A stretch of 64,000 nt of DNA, taken from contig DLNM01000026.1 of the NCBI GenBank assembly GCA_002479485.1, positions 1 through 64,000 on the forward strand, read 5' to 3'. The notes beneath the pieces were generated by a model that was given only the letters and a program-made list of their open reading frames with translations, had not been told where the DNA came from and did not search any database. This DNA comes from Firmicutes bacterium UBA7510 (GTDB lineage Bacteria; Bacillota; Clostridia; Tissierellales; Sedimentibacteraceae). Made by a program: the position numbers and the translations under genes. Positions 44,825 to 53,696 of the stretch are shown in pieces; the stretch's first letter is position 1, and each line of letters opens with the position of its first letter.

Positions 44825-46225
44825 ATGAGTTCTAAAATAAGTAAGTTTATATTTATGCAGCTGTTAATCTTATTAATCTTCACAAATACATCAATTTATG
44901 CAATTGAGGATAATGATAAGGTAAAGCAAAATGATTTTAAGGTAATTGCATATTATACAGCGACTTCATTTGACGAGCCATTAGAAAGGTTGCAACTAGA
45001 TAAATTAACCCATGTAATGTATGGCTTTGCAAGGCCTACTAAAGACGGAGATTTGATACCAGTAGACAAAACAGAAAAACTTAAGGAACTTGTTGAGTTG
45101 GCACATCAAAAGAATGTTAAGGTGTTTATAGCAATTGGTGGCTGGAGTTATCAAAATGTTCCGTTAGCAACCACTTTTGCAGCAATGTCAGAAAATGAAG
45201 AGGCAAGACAGAAATTTGTTGACAATGTAGTTGAATTTGTTACCACTTATAATTTAGATGGTGCAGAAATTGACTGGGAATATCCTCAAAAGGACACAGG
45301 AGATACTTATGAAGCCTTGATTGTTAGTCTGTCAGAAGCTCTTCATGCTAAAGGTAAGGAACTGTCAGCTGCAGTAGCAGGAGCTGTTTCTATATATGAT
45401 AGACCTGAGACCTCACGTATGATCAGCGAAAAGGCACATAAAGCTCTTGATTTTATTCAAATTATGGCATATGATTTACCATTAAAGGAGCATAGCCCAC
45501 TTTGGTATTCGCAGCAATCAATTGCATACTGGATAAAACAAGGTGTTCCTTCAGAAAAAATTATACTTGGAATGCCACTTTATGCACGTCCAAGCTGGGT
45601 GCAGTATCGCCATTTAGTAGAAGCAAATCCTGAATATGCTTTTCAAAACTTTGTTGAAGCAGGTATAGTATCTAAATTAGACTCAAGCTATAACGGGCTT
45701 CCACTTCTACATGATAAAACTGTTATGGCAATACATAAGAAAGCAGGAGGAATAATGTTTTTTGACATAAATGAAGATACTGAAGATGAATATAGTGCTT
45801 TATCTATGGTAGACAGACTTCTGCATACACGAAAAAAGGTATCTCAAAATTATTTTGAAAGTTTAGCTTGGGTGTATATAAATAATCATCCACTTGAATT
45901 TTCATTTGAAGAGGATTTAGGAATTCCGCATATTGATGAAAACGGACGTACAATCATTCCACTTCGTAAATCAATAGAATATATTGGAGGAAGTATTGAT
46001 TATCAACCTAAAGGGCAGGTTATCACCATAAAAAAGGATGAAAACACAATTGTTTTATCTATTAACAGCTCAACTGTTTATATTAATAACACTCCGGTTG
46101 AAATGGATACAAAAGCAGTGCTGATAAATAATCGTACTTATATTCCTACTCGAGTTGTTTTTGAAGCACTTGGTTATCAAGTTAAATGGCAATCAGCAGG
46201 AAGGTCAGTATATATATCAAAATAA
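44825..46225 (+). CDS. Secreted GH18 glycosidase with copper-amine-oxidase-type C-domain
   Basis: 466 residues. Signal peptide at about 1-26 (FIFMQLLILLIFTNTSIYA). The GH18 barrel (about 35-335) has KVFIAIGGWS and the catalytic LDGAEIDWEYP, with IQIMAYDLP and KIILGMPLYARP. The C-terminal 110 residues are a copper amine oxidase N-domain-like repeat (GRTIIPLRKSIEYIGGSIDYQPKGQVITIKK, NNRTYIPTRVVFEALGYQVKW), common in Clostridial wall proteins. Likely a chitinase-like or cell-wall-active enzyme, possibly in sporulation or germination. GAGGAGG precedes the ATG. Confidence 0.9.
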   Translation: MSSKISKFIFMQLLILLIFTNTSIYAIEDNDKVKQNDFKVIAYYTATSFDEPLERLQLDKLTHVMYGFARPTKDGDLIPVDKTEKLKELVELAHQKNVKVFIAIGGWSYQNVPLATTFAAMSENEEARQKFVDNVVEFVTTYNLDGAEIDWEYPQKDTGDTYEALIVSLSEALHAKGKELSAAVAGAVSIYDRPETSRMISEKAHKALDFIQIMAYDLPLKEHSPLWYSQQSIAYWIKQGVPSEKIILGMPLYARPSWVQYRHLVEANPEYAFQNFVEAGIVSKLDSSYNGLPLLHDKTVMAIHKKAGGIMFFDINEDTEDEYSALSMVDRLLHTRKKVSQNYFESLAWVYINNHPLEFSFEEDLGIPHIDENGRTIIPLRKSIEYIGGSIDYQPKGQVITIKKDENTIVLSINSSTVYINNTPVEMDTKAVLINNRTYIPTRVVFEALGYQVKWQSAGRSVYISK

Positions 46226-46273
46226 TGTTAAAAGGGTTGATATTCTTGTACAAATAAATACATGGAGGTATAT

Positions 46274-47251
46274 ATGTTTGTTTTTGACGGTCATTCGGAC
46301 TTGCTTACAGATATAACGTCAAGACGAATTAATGGCGAGAAAAATATTTTTCAAACAAGACACTATCATAAATTAATAAAAGGAGGTGTCAATGCAGTTA
46401 TAGCTGTAGTTTGGATTGATCCGCCATATGATTCTAATCCACCAGCAAGAATGATGGAAATTATAAAAAATGGGTATGCTGAGCTATATCCTTTAAATGA
46501 CGTTGTATTTCCCATAAAAAATGCTAATGAGCTAGATTTAGCAATAGAAAATAATAAAATTGGCATTATACTTGGTATGGAAGGATTATCTGGATTGGAG
46601 GATGATCCGGAAGGATTATACTTTTTATATGAGCTTGGATTAAGACATGCATCCTTAACATGGAATGAGGCTAATAGCTTTGCTACAGGGGTAAGAGCGA
46701 ATAGAGAAAATAAAGGACTAACATCGGCTGGAAAAAGAGCAGTTAAAATTATGGAGGAGCTTGGTATCATAATAGATGTTTCACATGCAGATGAGAAAAC
46801 ATTTTGGGATATAGTGGATGTGACAAGTGTGCCAATAATTGCTTCCCATTCTAATGCATATAATTTATGTCCAGTGAACAGAAATTTAAAGGATGATCAA
46901 GTTAAGGCTATTGCAAATTCTGGTGGAATTGTAGGTGTAAATTCTTGGCCTGAATTTGTTGATAAAGAAAATCCAAGTCTTAGTAAATTAGTAGATCACA
47001 TTGATTATTTAGTTAATTTAGCAGGAGTAAATCATGTAGCGTTTGGGTTTGATTTCACGGATTTCTTGGAAGATACTGCTGTTTCAAGCTTTAAAACCGG
47101 GGATACTGTAATTACACCAGGTATAAATAGTGCTACTGAAATACCAAATATTATAAAAGCCTTACAAGCTAGAGGTTATAGTAATCAAGATTTAGAAAAA
47201 ATTTGTTATAAAAATTTAAGAGATTTATTTAGGATTATAACAACAAAATAA
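46274..47251 (+). CDS. Membrane dipeptidase (peptidase family M19)
   Basis: Zinc dipeptidase of the renal dipeptidase family, 325 residues from the ATG at 46274 (GGAGG five bases before; an ATG at 46262 overlaps that site). Metal ligands are DGHSD, the bridging E in LGMEGLSG, and the later histidines in DVSHADEKTF and IASHSNAYNLCPVNRNL; FGFDFTDF follows. No membrane segment. It may act on D-containing dipeptides. The gene follows the GH18 gene closely in the same direction. Confidence 0.92.
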   Translation: MFVFDGHSDLLTDITSRRINGEKNIFQTRHYHKLIKGGVNAVIAVVWIDPPYDSNPPARMMEIIKNGYAELYPLNDVVFPIKNANELDLAIENNKIGIILGMEGLSGLEDDPEGLYFLYELGLRHASLTWNEANSFATGVRANRENKGLTSAGKRAVKIMEELGIIIDVSHADEKTFWDIVDVTSVPIIASHSNAYNLCPVNRNLKDDQVKAIANSGGIVGVNSWPEFVDKENPSLSKLVDHIDYLVNLAGVNHVAFGFDFTDFLEDTAVSSFKTGDTVITPGINSATEIPNIIKALQARGYSNQDLEKICYKNLRDLFRIITTK

Positions 47252-47280
47252 CAGACTCTTAACAACGAGGGTTTAAATAA

Positions 47281-47317
47281 GTGACAAACCTATTTTTTAG
47301 ATAGGTTTGTCATTTTT
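47281..47317. terminator. Bidirectional terminator
   Basis: GTGACAAACCTAT (47281-47293) and ATAGGTTTGTCAT (47300-47312), then TTTTT, between converging genes. Confidence 0.9.
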
Positions 47318-47357
47318 CTATATATTTGTTGAAAGAATTATATCTTTTGGTGAGATT

Positions 47358-47881
47358 TTATTCAATTCGACCTTCTAGTGTTTGTGTAATTTTATTTGAC
47401 AAAGCTTCTACATCTTTATCATTTAAGCAGTAGGCAGAGGTAACTTTTCGACTAGGCTTAGGATTAGAAGGTAACAGATTGGCAATATGCAAATCAATTA
47501 ATGTTATCGGTTCTACTCCTGTTAGCTTTTTTAACTCGTCTTCAAGCTTTGGATTGCTACCATCCGCTCCACCGCTTATAGAAACAAAACCATACTTTTG
47601 TGGGTGCTCTTTTAGATAATTAAGGTATGGTCGGATTGGCGAAGCTACAAGTCCCATCCAAATCGGTCCGAAAAAGATAATTATATCATATTTTTCCATG
47701 ATATCCGGTGCTGGATATACATCTGGTGTTCGGTTGAATAACATGTCAAGAATAATCGTTCCCATAGTTCTTTGCTTTTGTTCATTAATTTGAACATGTT
47801 CTGCGGACATTTTTTTAGCAACACTGTCCGCTATTGCTTGTTGTTACCTGTGTATGAGTAAGAAAAAAATGCTATGTTCAT
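47358..47881 (-). pseudogene. Flavodoxin gene broken by a one-base frameshift
   Basis: The start ATG at 47881 with GGAGGTAT ahead gives MNIAFFSYSYTGNNK, the flavin-phosphate loop, but this frame stops at TAG after CAA. From there a second frame continues as AIADSVAKKMSAEH and on to the end of a normal flavodoxin (DIIIFFGPIWMGLVASP, FVSISGGADGSN) at 47358. Loss of one base near 47847 explains both. Third gene of the TetR/FMN-binding operon. A sequencing error would give the same picture. Confidence 0.8.
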
Positions 47882-47901
47882 AATATACCTCCAAAATATA
47901 T

Positions 47902-48348
47902 TTAATCTATCTCTGACTGTTTAAGTGCGTTTTCCAATGCCTTTAGGTGTGTCTTGGAAGTCAAAGTAGCACCGCTTATGGCATCTACCTGAAGTGATTG
48001 AGACTTTACTACCTTGCCAAATAAATCTTCTATAGTAAGGCCATCAGCTAATTCTATAGGTAATTCATCTTTATCTAAGGCACCCTTTAGTATTTTAATA
48101 TTGGAGATTTTACCTCCTAATATAGTTACTTCAACCTGTGTATTTCTAAAGCTATCTTTTGTTCCTTTATATTCTCCTACATAAGTACCGTCACGAAGAT
48201 TATTAAAATTAACAGAATTAATTACAAGATTCTGAATTTCACGTCTACCAGGTGCACTAGCGAGAATTCCTCCTACTAATATGAGCGTAATCATACCAAC
48301 AATAATTATTGATATGGTTTTCCACTTTTTCCTTTTAGTATTATTCAT
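47902..48348 (-). CDS. FMN-binding domain membrane protein
   Basis: 148 residues from the ATG at 48348 (AAAGGAG seven bases before). A membrane anchor at about 13-32 is followed by an FMN_bind domain: GTYVGEYKGTKDSFRNTQVEVTI and VDAISGATLTSKTHLKALENAL. The SGATLT stretch is the flavin-transfer motif that takes FMN covalently on threonine. Such proteins serve in electron transfer outside the membrane. It lies between the TetR gene and a flavodoxin gene on the same strand, and an operator lies before it. Confidence 0.88.
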   Translation of the reverse strand: MNNTKRKKWKTISIIIVGMITLILVGGILASAPGRREIQNLVINSVNFNNLRDGTYVGEYKGTKDSFRNTQVEVTILGGKISNIKILKGALDKDELPIELADGLTIEDLFGKVVKSQSLQVDAISGATLTSKTHLKALENALKQSEID

Positions 48349-48377
48349 AAAAATGCTCCTTTCATATAACACATACA

Positions 48378-48403
48378 TGAATGAATAATTTTATATTCAT
48401 TCA
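48378..48403. promoter_or_regulatory. TetR-type operator before the FMN-binding gene
   Basis: TGAATGAATA, six bases, TATTCATTCA: a perfect 10-base-arm palindrome, 30 bases before the gene start. A second copy stands at 49030-49055 before the TetR gene. Confidence 0.75.
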
Positions 48404-48433
48404 AATAGATTTTTTAAAAAACTGCCTTTTTCT

Positions 48434-49030
48434 CTATTCGGGGCAGTTTATTAGGCTTTGCATAATCAATTCTGTCATATGCTCTAAAAGTTCAGGAAAA
48501 TATTCAAGCCCAATTTCTTCTTTGTGTGTATCTACATTGATGATTGCTGCAAATATCATCATAATAGTTTTACTATCAATATCTTTTCGCATTTTTCCTT
48601 GAGTTTGCCACTGATTTACAAGATCGAGGAAACTATCATATAAGAAATTTACTGTTTGAAGCCCATTTTCTTCTCGGTAAGTCTGTTCAATTTTTTCAAA
48701 GACACTTTTGTTGTACCATTCCTTAAGAATAGGGTTTTCTTTCATGCCCTCAATGTTAAGTGTCAGCATATGTCTTATAATCTCTAACGGACTTTGACTT
48801 AAATCAAGGGACTTCAGGCAACGTACTTTTAGCTTTTCATTCTCTTCCAAAAAAATATCCATAAATAGCTTTTCTTTGGAAGGATAGTAGTTGTAAAATG
48901 TCCCTACAGCCACTCCAGCCTTTTTAGTTATCTCAGAAATATTTGTATCTTTAAATCCTTTATCGCTGAATACTTCTTTTGCAAAGTTGTATATCAGTAT
49001 TTTTTTATCTTCCACTTGCAGTATCTCCAT
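48434..49030 (-). CDS. TetR-family regulator of the FMN-binding/flavodoxin operon
   Basis: 198 residues. The HTH at about 12-50 reads YNFAKEVFSDKGFKDTNISEITKKAGVAVGTFYNYYPSKEKLF, the classical TetR form; the C-terminal helices bind an unknown ligand. The gene is the first of three on the minus strand, with an operator copy starting at its own start codon and another before the second gene, so it controls itself and the operon. Confidence 0.9.
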   Translation of the reverse strand: MEILQVEDKKILIYNFAKEVFSDKGFKDTNISEITKKAGVAVGTFYNYYPSKEKLFMDIFLEENEKLKVRCLKSLDLSQSPLEIIRHMLTLNIEGMKENPILKEWYNKSVFEKIEQTYREENGLQTVNFLYDSFLDLVNQWQTQGKMRKDIDSKTIMMIFAAIINVDTHKEEIGLEYFPELLEHMTELIMQSLINCPE

Positions 49031-49055
49031 GAATGAATATTTTTATTTTCATTCA
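49030..49055. promoter_or_regulatory. TetR-type operator at its own gene
   Basis: TGAATGAATA, six bases, TTTTCATTCA: nine of ten arm bases pair. It touches the ATG of the TetR gene (49030-49028). Confidence 0.7.
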
Positions 49056-49245
49056 TAATATATCATTTTATTTTTAATATGTCAATATATTTTATATGTT
49101 AAAGGCTTTGAATTTAGGTGAATGTAGAGGATATTTTGATTGTGTAATTTATTTAATTATGATATAGTTGTTGTAATAAATTGGAATTTACAAGTTATTT
49201 AATGGAGAAATGGTTAATAAAAAATAATATTTTTGGGGGGTAGTA

Positions 49246-50073
49246 ATGAAAAATTTTATAAGGTTAACCGATCTTAATGTTAAGGATGTAGAAAACATTT
49301 TTAAAATAGCAGATGAGATAAATCGATACAAAGATTATCTTAGTGGTAAAACTGTTGTTTTGTTTTTCCCTAATAATAGCATAAGAACTAGAGTATCATT
49401 TGAAAAAGGGATTTATTTATTGGGTGGCCAACCTATTCTTTTTCCGACTGAAACATTGGATAAGAAAGAGGAAATTAAAGACGTAATAGGATATTTAAAT
49501 AACTTTGCAGATTGTATTGTTGTAAGACATAGCAGTATAGAATTGATAGAAAATATGGCAAAATACAGCGATGTACCAATAATTAATGCTATGACTAGTA
49601 TTAATCATCCTTGCGAAATTCTATCTGATTTATATGCATTATCAAAAATTAGATCTAATTATCTTAATGATAAGTATTTGTTTGTTGGAGAGAATGCAAA
49701 TATAGGTTATGCATGGAAGGAAGCTAGTAAGCTATTGGGATTTGAATTAACTCAATGTTGTCCAAATGGATTTGAAATCGAAGGTTTAGAAGTTGAATAT
49801 GACATTGAAAAGGCAGTTTTTGATAAAGATATTATACTGTCTGATTCATTACCAAAAGAATTTTTAGATAAGTTTTCAAATTATTTAATCACAACTTCGT
49901 TAATGGAAAAGGCAAATAAAGATGCTATTTTAAATCCATGTCCACCTTTTTATAGAGGTGAGACAGTTTCAGAGCATGTTATTGACAGTAAATATTTTGT
50001 AGGTTATGAATTTAAAAAATCGCTTCTTTGCGTACAACAAGCGATAATACTATATTGCATGGGTAATAAATAA
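49246..50073 (+). CDS. Carbamoyltransferase-family protein with altered active-site motifs
   Basis: 275 residues, shorter than ornithine carbamoyltransferase (about 310), but clearly of that fold. The carbamoyl-phosphate loop is NSIRTR (S45-I46-R47-T48-R49) where STRTR is normal; HPCE (121-124) replaces HPxQ; and the second substrate loop is NPCPPFYRGE (230-239) where HCLPAYRGE is usual. So the phosphate site is largely kept and the amino-acid side changed. Substrate unknown; ornithine is not assured. GGGGGG lies six bases before the ATG. It is followed by a DUF3788 gene. Confidence 0.7.
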   Translation: MKNFIRLTDLNVKDVENIFKIADEINRYKDYLSGKTVVLFFPNNSIRTRVSFEKGIYLLGGQPILFPTETLDKKEEIKDVIGYLNNFADCIVVRHSSIELIENMAKYSDVPIINAMTSINHPCEILSDLYALSKIRSNYLNDKYLFVGENANIGYAWKEASKLLGFELTQCCPNGFEIEGLEVEYDIEKAVFDKDIILSDSLPKEFLDKFSNYLITTSLMEKANKDAILNPCPPFYRGETVSEHVIDSKYFVGYEFKKSLLCVQQAIILYCMGNK

Positions 50074-50094
50074 ATTTGTGAGCGAGGTGTTTTT

Positions 50095-50535
50095 ATGGAT
50101 AAAAATGATATATGCTTAAATTGTGAAAGTCCATCAATGGAAGAAATTGCAGACTATGTAAGTAATCCTTTATGGAATAATCTATGTGACTTTGTAGAAG
50201 AGACCTTTTCTGTGCCACCACAGATTGAATACAGTAAATGCTCCATGAAACCTGGATGGAACGTAAAATATAAAAAAAGTAGCAGGGCTATATGTACTCT
50301 ATACCCAGATAAAGGTGATTTTACTTGTTTATTAGTAATTGGTAGCAAGGAAGCTATGGAGACGGAGCTTAAGTTAGCAAGTTGCAATCCATATATTAAT
50401 GAAATATATAAACAGGCAAAGCCGTTTAACGGTGGACGTTGGCTTATGATTGATGTAAAAACTCCTGAGATACTAAATGATGTAAAAGAACTAATTTGCA
50501 TTAGAACAAAGCCTATAGGGTTTAAAAGATATTAA
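50095..50535 (+). CDS. DUF3788-family protein
   Basis: 146 residues, soluble. The family pattern is seen in LWNNLCDFVEETFSVPP, SKCSMKPGWNVKYKKSSRAICTLYP and NGGRWLMIDVKTPEILNDVKELICIRTKP. Many relatives stand beside WYL/YafY regulators, as here. Function unknown, probably a small-molecule-binding fold. GAGGTG precedes the ATG. Confidence 0.75.
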   Translation: MDKNDICLNCESPSMEEIADYVSNPLWNNLCDFVEETFSVPPQIEYSKCSMKPGWNVKYKKSSRAICTLYPDKGDFTCLLVIGSKEAMETELKLASCNPYINEIYKQAKPFNGGRWLMIDVKTPEILNDVKELICIRTKPIGFKRY

Positions 50536-50573
50536 TGCAGATTATAAAATAATATTATTAGGAGGAAAATAGT

Positions 50574-51476
50574 TTGAAAATAGACCGACTTATTGGTATA
50601 CTTACCTTTCTTTTACAAAACGATAAGTCTACTGCACAAGAACTTGCACGACGATTTGAAGTGTCACATAGGACTATTTTGCGTGATATTGATTCACTTA
50701 CACTTGCTGGAATACCAATTGTAACCACACAGGGAAACAATGGCGGTATTTCAATTATGAGCGGTTATAAGCTAGATAAAAGCGTGTTAACTATCGACGA
50801 GCTTCAAAATATTATTATTGGTTTAAAAGGTCTTGGTAGTGTTTCAAAAACATCCAATATTGAACAGTTGATACAAAAGATGTCACCACGTGGTGATGCT
50901 ATTGTATCGTTGCATGACCATATATTTATAGATCTTTCATCATACTATAAGGATAGCCTTTCAGAAAAAATCAAATTGATTAAACAAGCAATAACTGAGA
51001 GAAGGCTGATTGAGTTTGATTATTATTATGCTAAGGGTAAAGTAAGTCGTAAAATTGAACCATATTTTATGCAGTTTAAATGGACTTCATGGTATGTGTT
51101 TGGATGGTGCTGTGAACGTGAGAATTTTAGATTATTTAAGCTTAATCGTCTGTGGCAATTGCAGCTTACAGACGAGTATTTTTTAGCACGTCCAATTTCA
51201 GTTGATGATGCCAACAAAGATATGGAGTTTTCTGAGCCTTACGAGGCAAGTTTTTTGTTCGATAAATCCGTGCGTTTTCGTTTGATTGAGGATTACGGAT
51301 TGAATTGCTATACAGAAACTGATGAGGGATTGTATTTAAAGCTTAATTATACCAATCGTGATTATATTATAAGCTGGATACTTGGCTTTGGCGATAAAGT
51401 AACTGTACTTGAACCGCAGGACTTTAAAGACGAAATAAAAAAAATCGCTAAAAATATTTTTGATAAGTATTCTTAA
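50574..51476 (+). CDS. YafY/WYL-domain transcriptional regulator
   Basis: 300 residues. The N-terminal winged helix (RLIGILTFLLQNDKSTAQELARRFEVSHRTILRDIDSLTLAGIPI) leads to a WYL domain at about 140-220 (RLIEFDYYYAKGKVSRKIEPYFMQFKWTSWYVFGWC; here the name-giving residues read WYV) and a WCX end. The TTG start at 50574 has AGGAGG eight bases before. An imperfect palindrome follows at 51475-51500, before the glyoxalase-like gene, and is a likely binding site. Confidence 0.9.
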   Translation: MKIDRLIGILTFLLQNDKSTAQELARRFEVSHRTILRDIDSLTLAGIPIVTTQGNNGGISIMSGYKLDKSVLTIDELQNIIIGLKGLGSVSKTSNIEQLIQKMSPRGDAIVSLHDHIFIDLSSYYKDSLSEKIKLIKQAITERRLIEFDYYYAKGKVSRKIEPYFMQFKWTSWYVFGWCCERENFRLFKLNRLWQLQLTDEYFLARPISVDDANKDMEFSEPYEASFLFDKSVRFRLIEDYGLNCYTETDEGLYLKLNYTNRDYIISWILGFGDKVTVLEPQDFKDEIKKIAKNIFDKYS

Positions 51477-51500
51477 ACATGACATATAGTTGTCGTGTTT
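51475..51500. promoter_or_regulatory. Palindrome between WYL regulator and VOC gene
   Basis: AAACATGACA-tatagt-TGTCGTGTTT, nine of ten arm pairs match. No T run follows, so an operator is more likely than a terminator. Confidence 0.55.
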
Positions 51501-51536
51501 GATGTGGTATTATTGAAAAAAGGATGGTGACAATGT

Positions 51537-51917
51537 ATGAGTGTAAAATTTGCTGATATATGTTTAATTACAAATGACGTTATAAAACTTGTAAGATTTT
51601 ATGAAACACTTTTTGATGTAAAAGCTGAGGGAGATAAAATACATTCCAGCATGAATCTTAAGGGCCTTAGTCTTGCTATTTACAATAAAAGCGCTGCTAT
51701 AAATGACATGGAGTTTGATTTTATCAGTGCAGGAACAGGGTTAAGTACAATAGGCTTTAACTGTGATGAGGCTGAAATTGAGTATGAAAGAATTGTAGCT
51801 CTTGGTATATGTGAGCCTACAAAACCACAATTATGGCCGTGGGGTGCGAAGTCATTTCGATTTAAAGATCCTGATGGTCATATAATTATAATTCGAAGCT
51901 TTTCTAAGGAGGAGTAA
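51537..51917 (+). CDS. VOC-superfamily (glyoxalase/bleomycin-resistance fold) protein
   Basis: 126 residues. Two beta-alpha-beta-beta-beta units: VKFADICLITNDVIKLVRFYETLFDVKAEGD and STIGFNCDEAEIEYERIVALG, ending in KSFRFKDPDGHIIIIRSF, the usual DPDGH end that gives one metal ligand. Function cannot be fixed; detoxification or resistance is typical. Next to the WYL regulator in the same direction. Confidence 0.85.
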   Translation: MSVKFADICLITNDVIKLVRFYETLFDVKAEGDKIHSSMNLKGLSLAIYNKSAAINDMEFDFISAGTGLSTIGFNCDEAEIEYERIVALGICEPTKPQLWPWGAKSFRFKDPDGHIIIIRSFSKEE

Positions 51918-51999
51918 GATATAATTACTCAAGGTATTTTGCAGTATATAAAATTAATAATTATGTTTAAGTAGAATAAAAAAATTGCGGAGGTACTAT

Positions 52000-52692
52000 A
52001 TGAATTCAAATATTATTGAGAAAGCGAATATATTGGTGAACTCATCTGACACAGCGTATATGGCTGTCATTGATGAAAATAATTATCCGTCAGCATCAAC
52101 TATTTCATCAATAAAAACAGACGGGATTTTTGAAGGTTATTTTTCGACAGGAATAGATGCAAATAAAGCAAAGAGAATTTTGAAAAATAACAAGGTAAGT
52201 TTATGCTATAACATAGAAGGAGATAATGTAACTTTAGTTGGGGAAGCACAAATTCTTACTGATAAGGATATAAAACATGCTCTTTGGCAGGATTGGTTTA
52301 TTAATCACTTTCCTCTTGGAAAGGACGACCCTACATATTGTATTATAAAATTTACCACAAAGCGAGTATCATTGTGGATTGATCGTGAATGTTCCGAATT
52401 TACCATAGATGAAGTGTTGCATATTCAATCAGCATGCGGACTTCTATGTGATAGATGTGAATATAAAAAAACTCATGGATGTGAAGGATGTATTGAAACA
52501 AAGGGACATCCATTTTATGGAGAGTGCTCGATAGCAGTATGCTGCCAAGAAAAAGGGTACGAGCATTGTGGAGAATGTTCTCAAATGCCTTGTGAAAAGC
52601 TTCATGAGTATTCTTGTGGAGATTCCGAACACTGCGACAAGCCAAAGGGTGCAAGACTTAATATATTAAGGTGCTGGGCAAAGAGGATTTAA
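52000..52692 (+). CDS. Pyridoxamine 5'-phosphate-oxidase-like protein with cysteine-rich DUF3795 C-domain
   Basis: 230 residues from the ATG at 52000 (GGAGGT seven bases before). Residues 1-125 form a flavin-binding split barrel (AYMAVIDENNYPSASTISSIKTDGI, RILKNNKVSLCYNI). The rest is a DUF3795-like domain with about 14 cysteines (CGLLCDRCEYKKTHGCEGC, CSIAVCCQEKGYEHCGECSQMPC), probably binding metal or a cluster. A fusion of a flavin domain with a metal domain, seen in Clostridia. Function unknown. Confidence 0.8.
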   Translation: MNSNIIEKANILVNSSDTAYMAVIDENNYPSASTISSIKTDGIFEGYFSTGIDANKAKRILKNNKVSLCYNIEGDNVTLVGEAQILTDKDIKHALWQDWFINHFPLGKDDPTYCIIKFTTKRVSLWIDRECSEFTIDEVLHIQSACGLLCDRCEYKKTHGCEGCIETKGHPFYGECSIAVCCQEKGYEHCGECSQMPCEKLHEYSCGDSEHCDKPKGARLNILRCWAKRI

Positions 52693-52725
52693 GGCAAAGG
52701 CATCCAAGGGTGATGCCTTTGCCAT
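52693..52725. terminator. Terminator between converging genes
   Basis: GGCAAAGGCATC (52693-52704) and GATGCCTTTGCC (52712-52723), then ATTAATTTT. Confidence 0.85.
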
Positions 52726-52730
52726 TAATT

Positions 52731-53510
52731 TTAACTTTTTTCATATAAATGCATATGACCTGTTTTTCCTACACGTTTTACTATGCCAATATAATGTAAA
52801 ACATTTAATGCTGTTTGTGAGGACTTAATATTTAACTTTGTTGCTTTTGCGTAGTCTTTTGTAGTGAATCTAGGTGGTAAATTTTCTGGCAGAAATTTAA
52901 TATAATCGTCTGTACTGTATATGTAAATTTCTTCAATAATATTATTAGGTACCCTGTCGTAACGAGAGGAACCTCTCTTTTTATCAGTGCTCCAGCCATT
53001 CAGAAAACGGTACTCTGTAAGTTCAAGCATAACAAAACAAAAATGTAAATTAGGATTTGTTAACAAGTGTTTTATTTTATAAAGCTCATAAAACGCATTA
53101 TATATTGTACCAACTTTTGGACTTTTTCGTTTTTTAGTAATTTCGCCAGTTTTCTCGTCAATCCAACATAGCCACTTAGTTTTAGGTATGGGATATACAA
53201 CTGTGACTTCCATACAGTCAAGAAATGATTCAAGCTTTTTGCGAAGATTATTAAATCCTTGAGTTTGAATTTCGATAATTTCATTTTCGGATACTATGTC
53301 TGCAACATATCGTCCAATTTTTATCTCATGTTTTTCAGTTTGCGGCTCAAAATATTGTTTCAGAACAGCATGGAGAGTTTTTTCACCAAGTGTTCCTATT
53401 CCACACTTTTCACGATTTTTTCCGATAATGGTATCACAGGCATCATCAAATCGTTGTTTATCTATAGTCATATTATCAATAATTCCTTTGATTTCATTAA
53501 ATACTAACAA
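52731..53510 (-). CDS. Putative PD-(D/E)xK nuclease-like protein with winged-helix end
   Basis: 259 residues. IGTLGEKTLHAVLKQYFEP, then GRYVADIVSENEIIEIQTQGFNNLRKKL, has the spacing of a restriction-endonuclease-fold core: glutamate in the first helix, aspartate in ADIV and E-x-Q in EIQ. The C-terminal 55 residues (FTTKDYAKATKLNIKSSQTALNVLHYIGIVKRVGKTGHMHLYEK) look like a winged helix. I recall similar uncharacterised proteins in Clostridia. The start is TTG with AGGAG seven bases before; an ATG at codon 14 is possible. Confidence 0.55.
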   Translation of the reverse strand: MLVFNEIKGIIDNMTIDKQRFDDACDTIIGKNREKCGIGTLGEKTLHAVLKQYFEPQTEKHEIKIGRYVADIVSENEIIEIQTQGFNNLRKKLESFLDCMEVTVVYPIPKTKWLCWIDEKTGEITKKRKSPKVGTIYNAFYELYKIKHLLTNPNLHFCFVMLELTEYRFLNGWSTDKKRGSSRYDRVPNNIIEEIYIYSTDDYIKFLPENLPPRFTTKDYAKATKLNIKSSQTALNVLHYIGIVKRVGKTGHMHLYEKS

Positions 53511-53667
53511 ATATTACTCCTGTTCAGATGAAATTTTTTTGTTTATCCAATTATATCATACACAAAATTATATGTGAATTAATATTTCATACAATGATTT
53601 AGAGGATTTGGCGATATAATAACATATATGCTAAGATTCTAGATAAAAAATTATTTATTAGCATATA

Positions 53668-53696
53668 TTGAGTTAATATATAAAATTTAGTATAAT
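53668..53696 (+). promoter_or_regulatory. Promoter of the acylase-like gene
   Basis: TTGAGT (53668-53673), 17 bases, TATAAT (53691-53696). The ATG at 53699 lies before the expected start of transcription. Confidence 0.6.
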
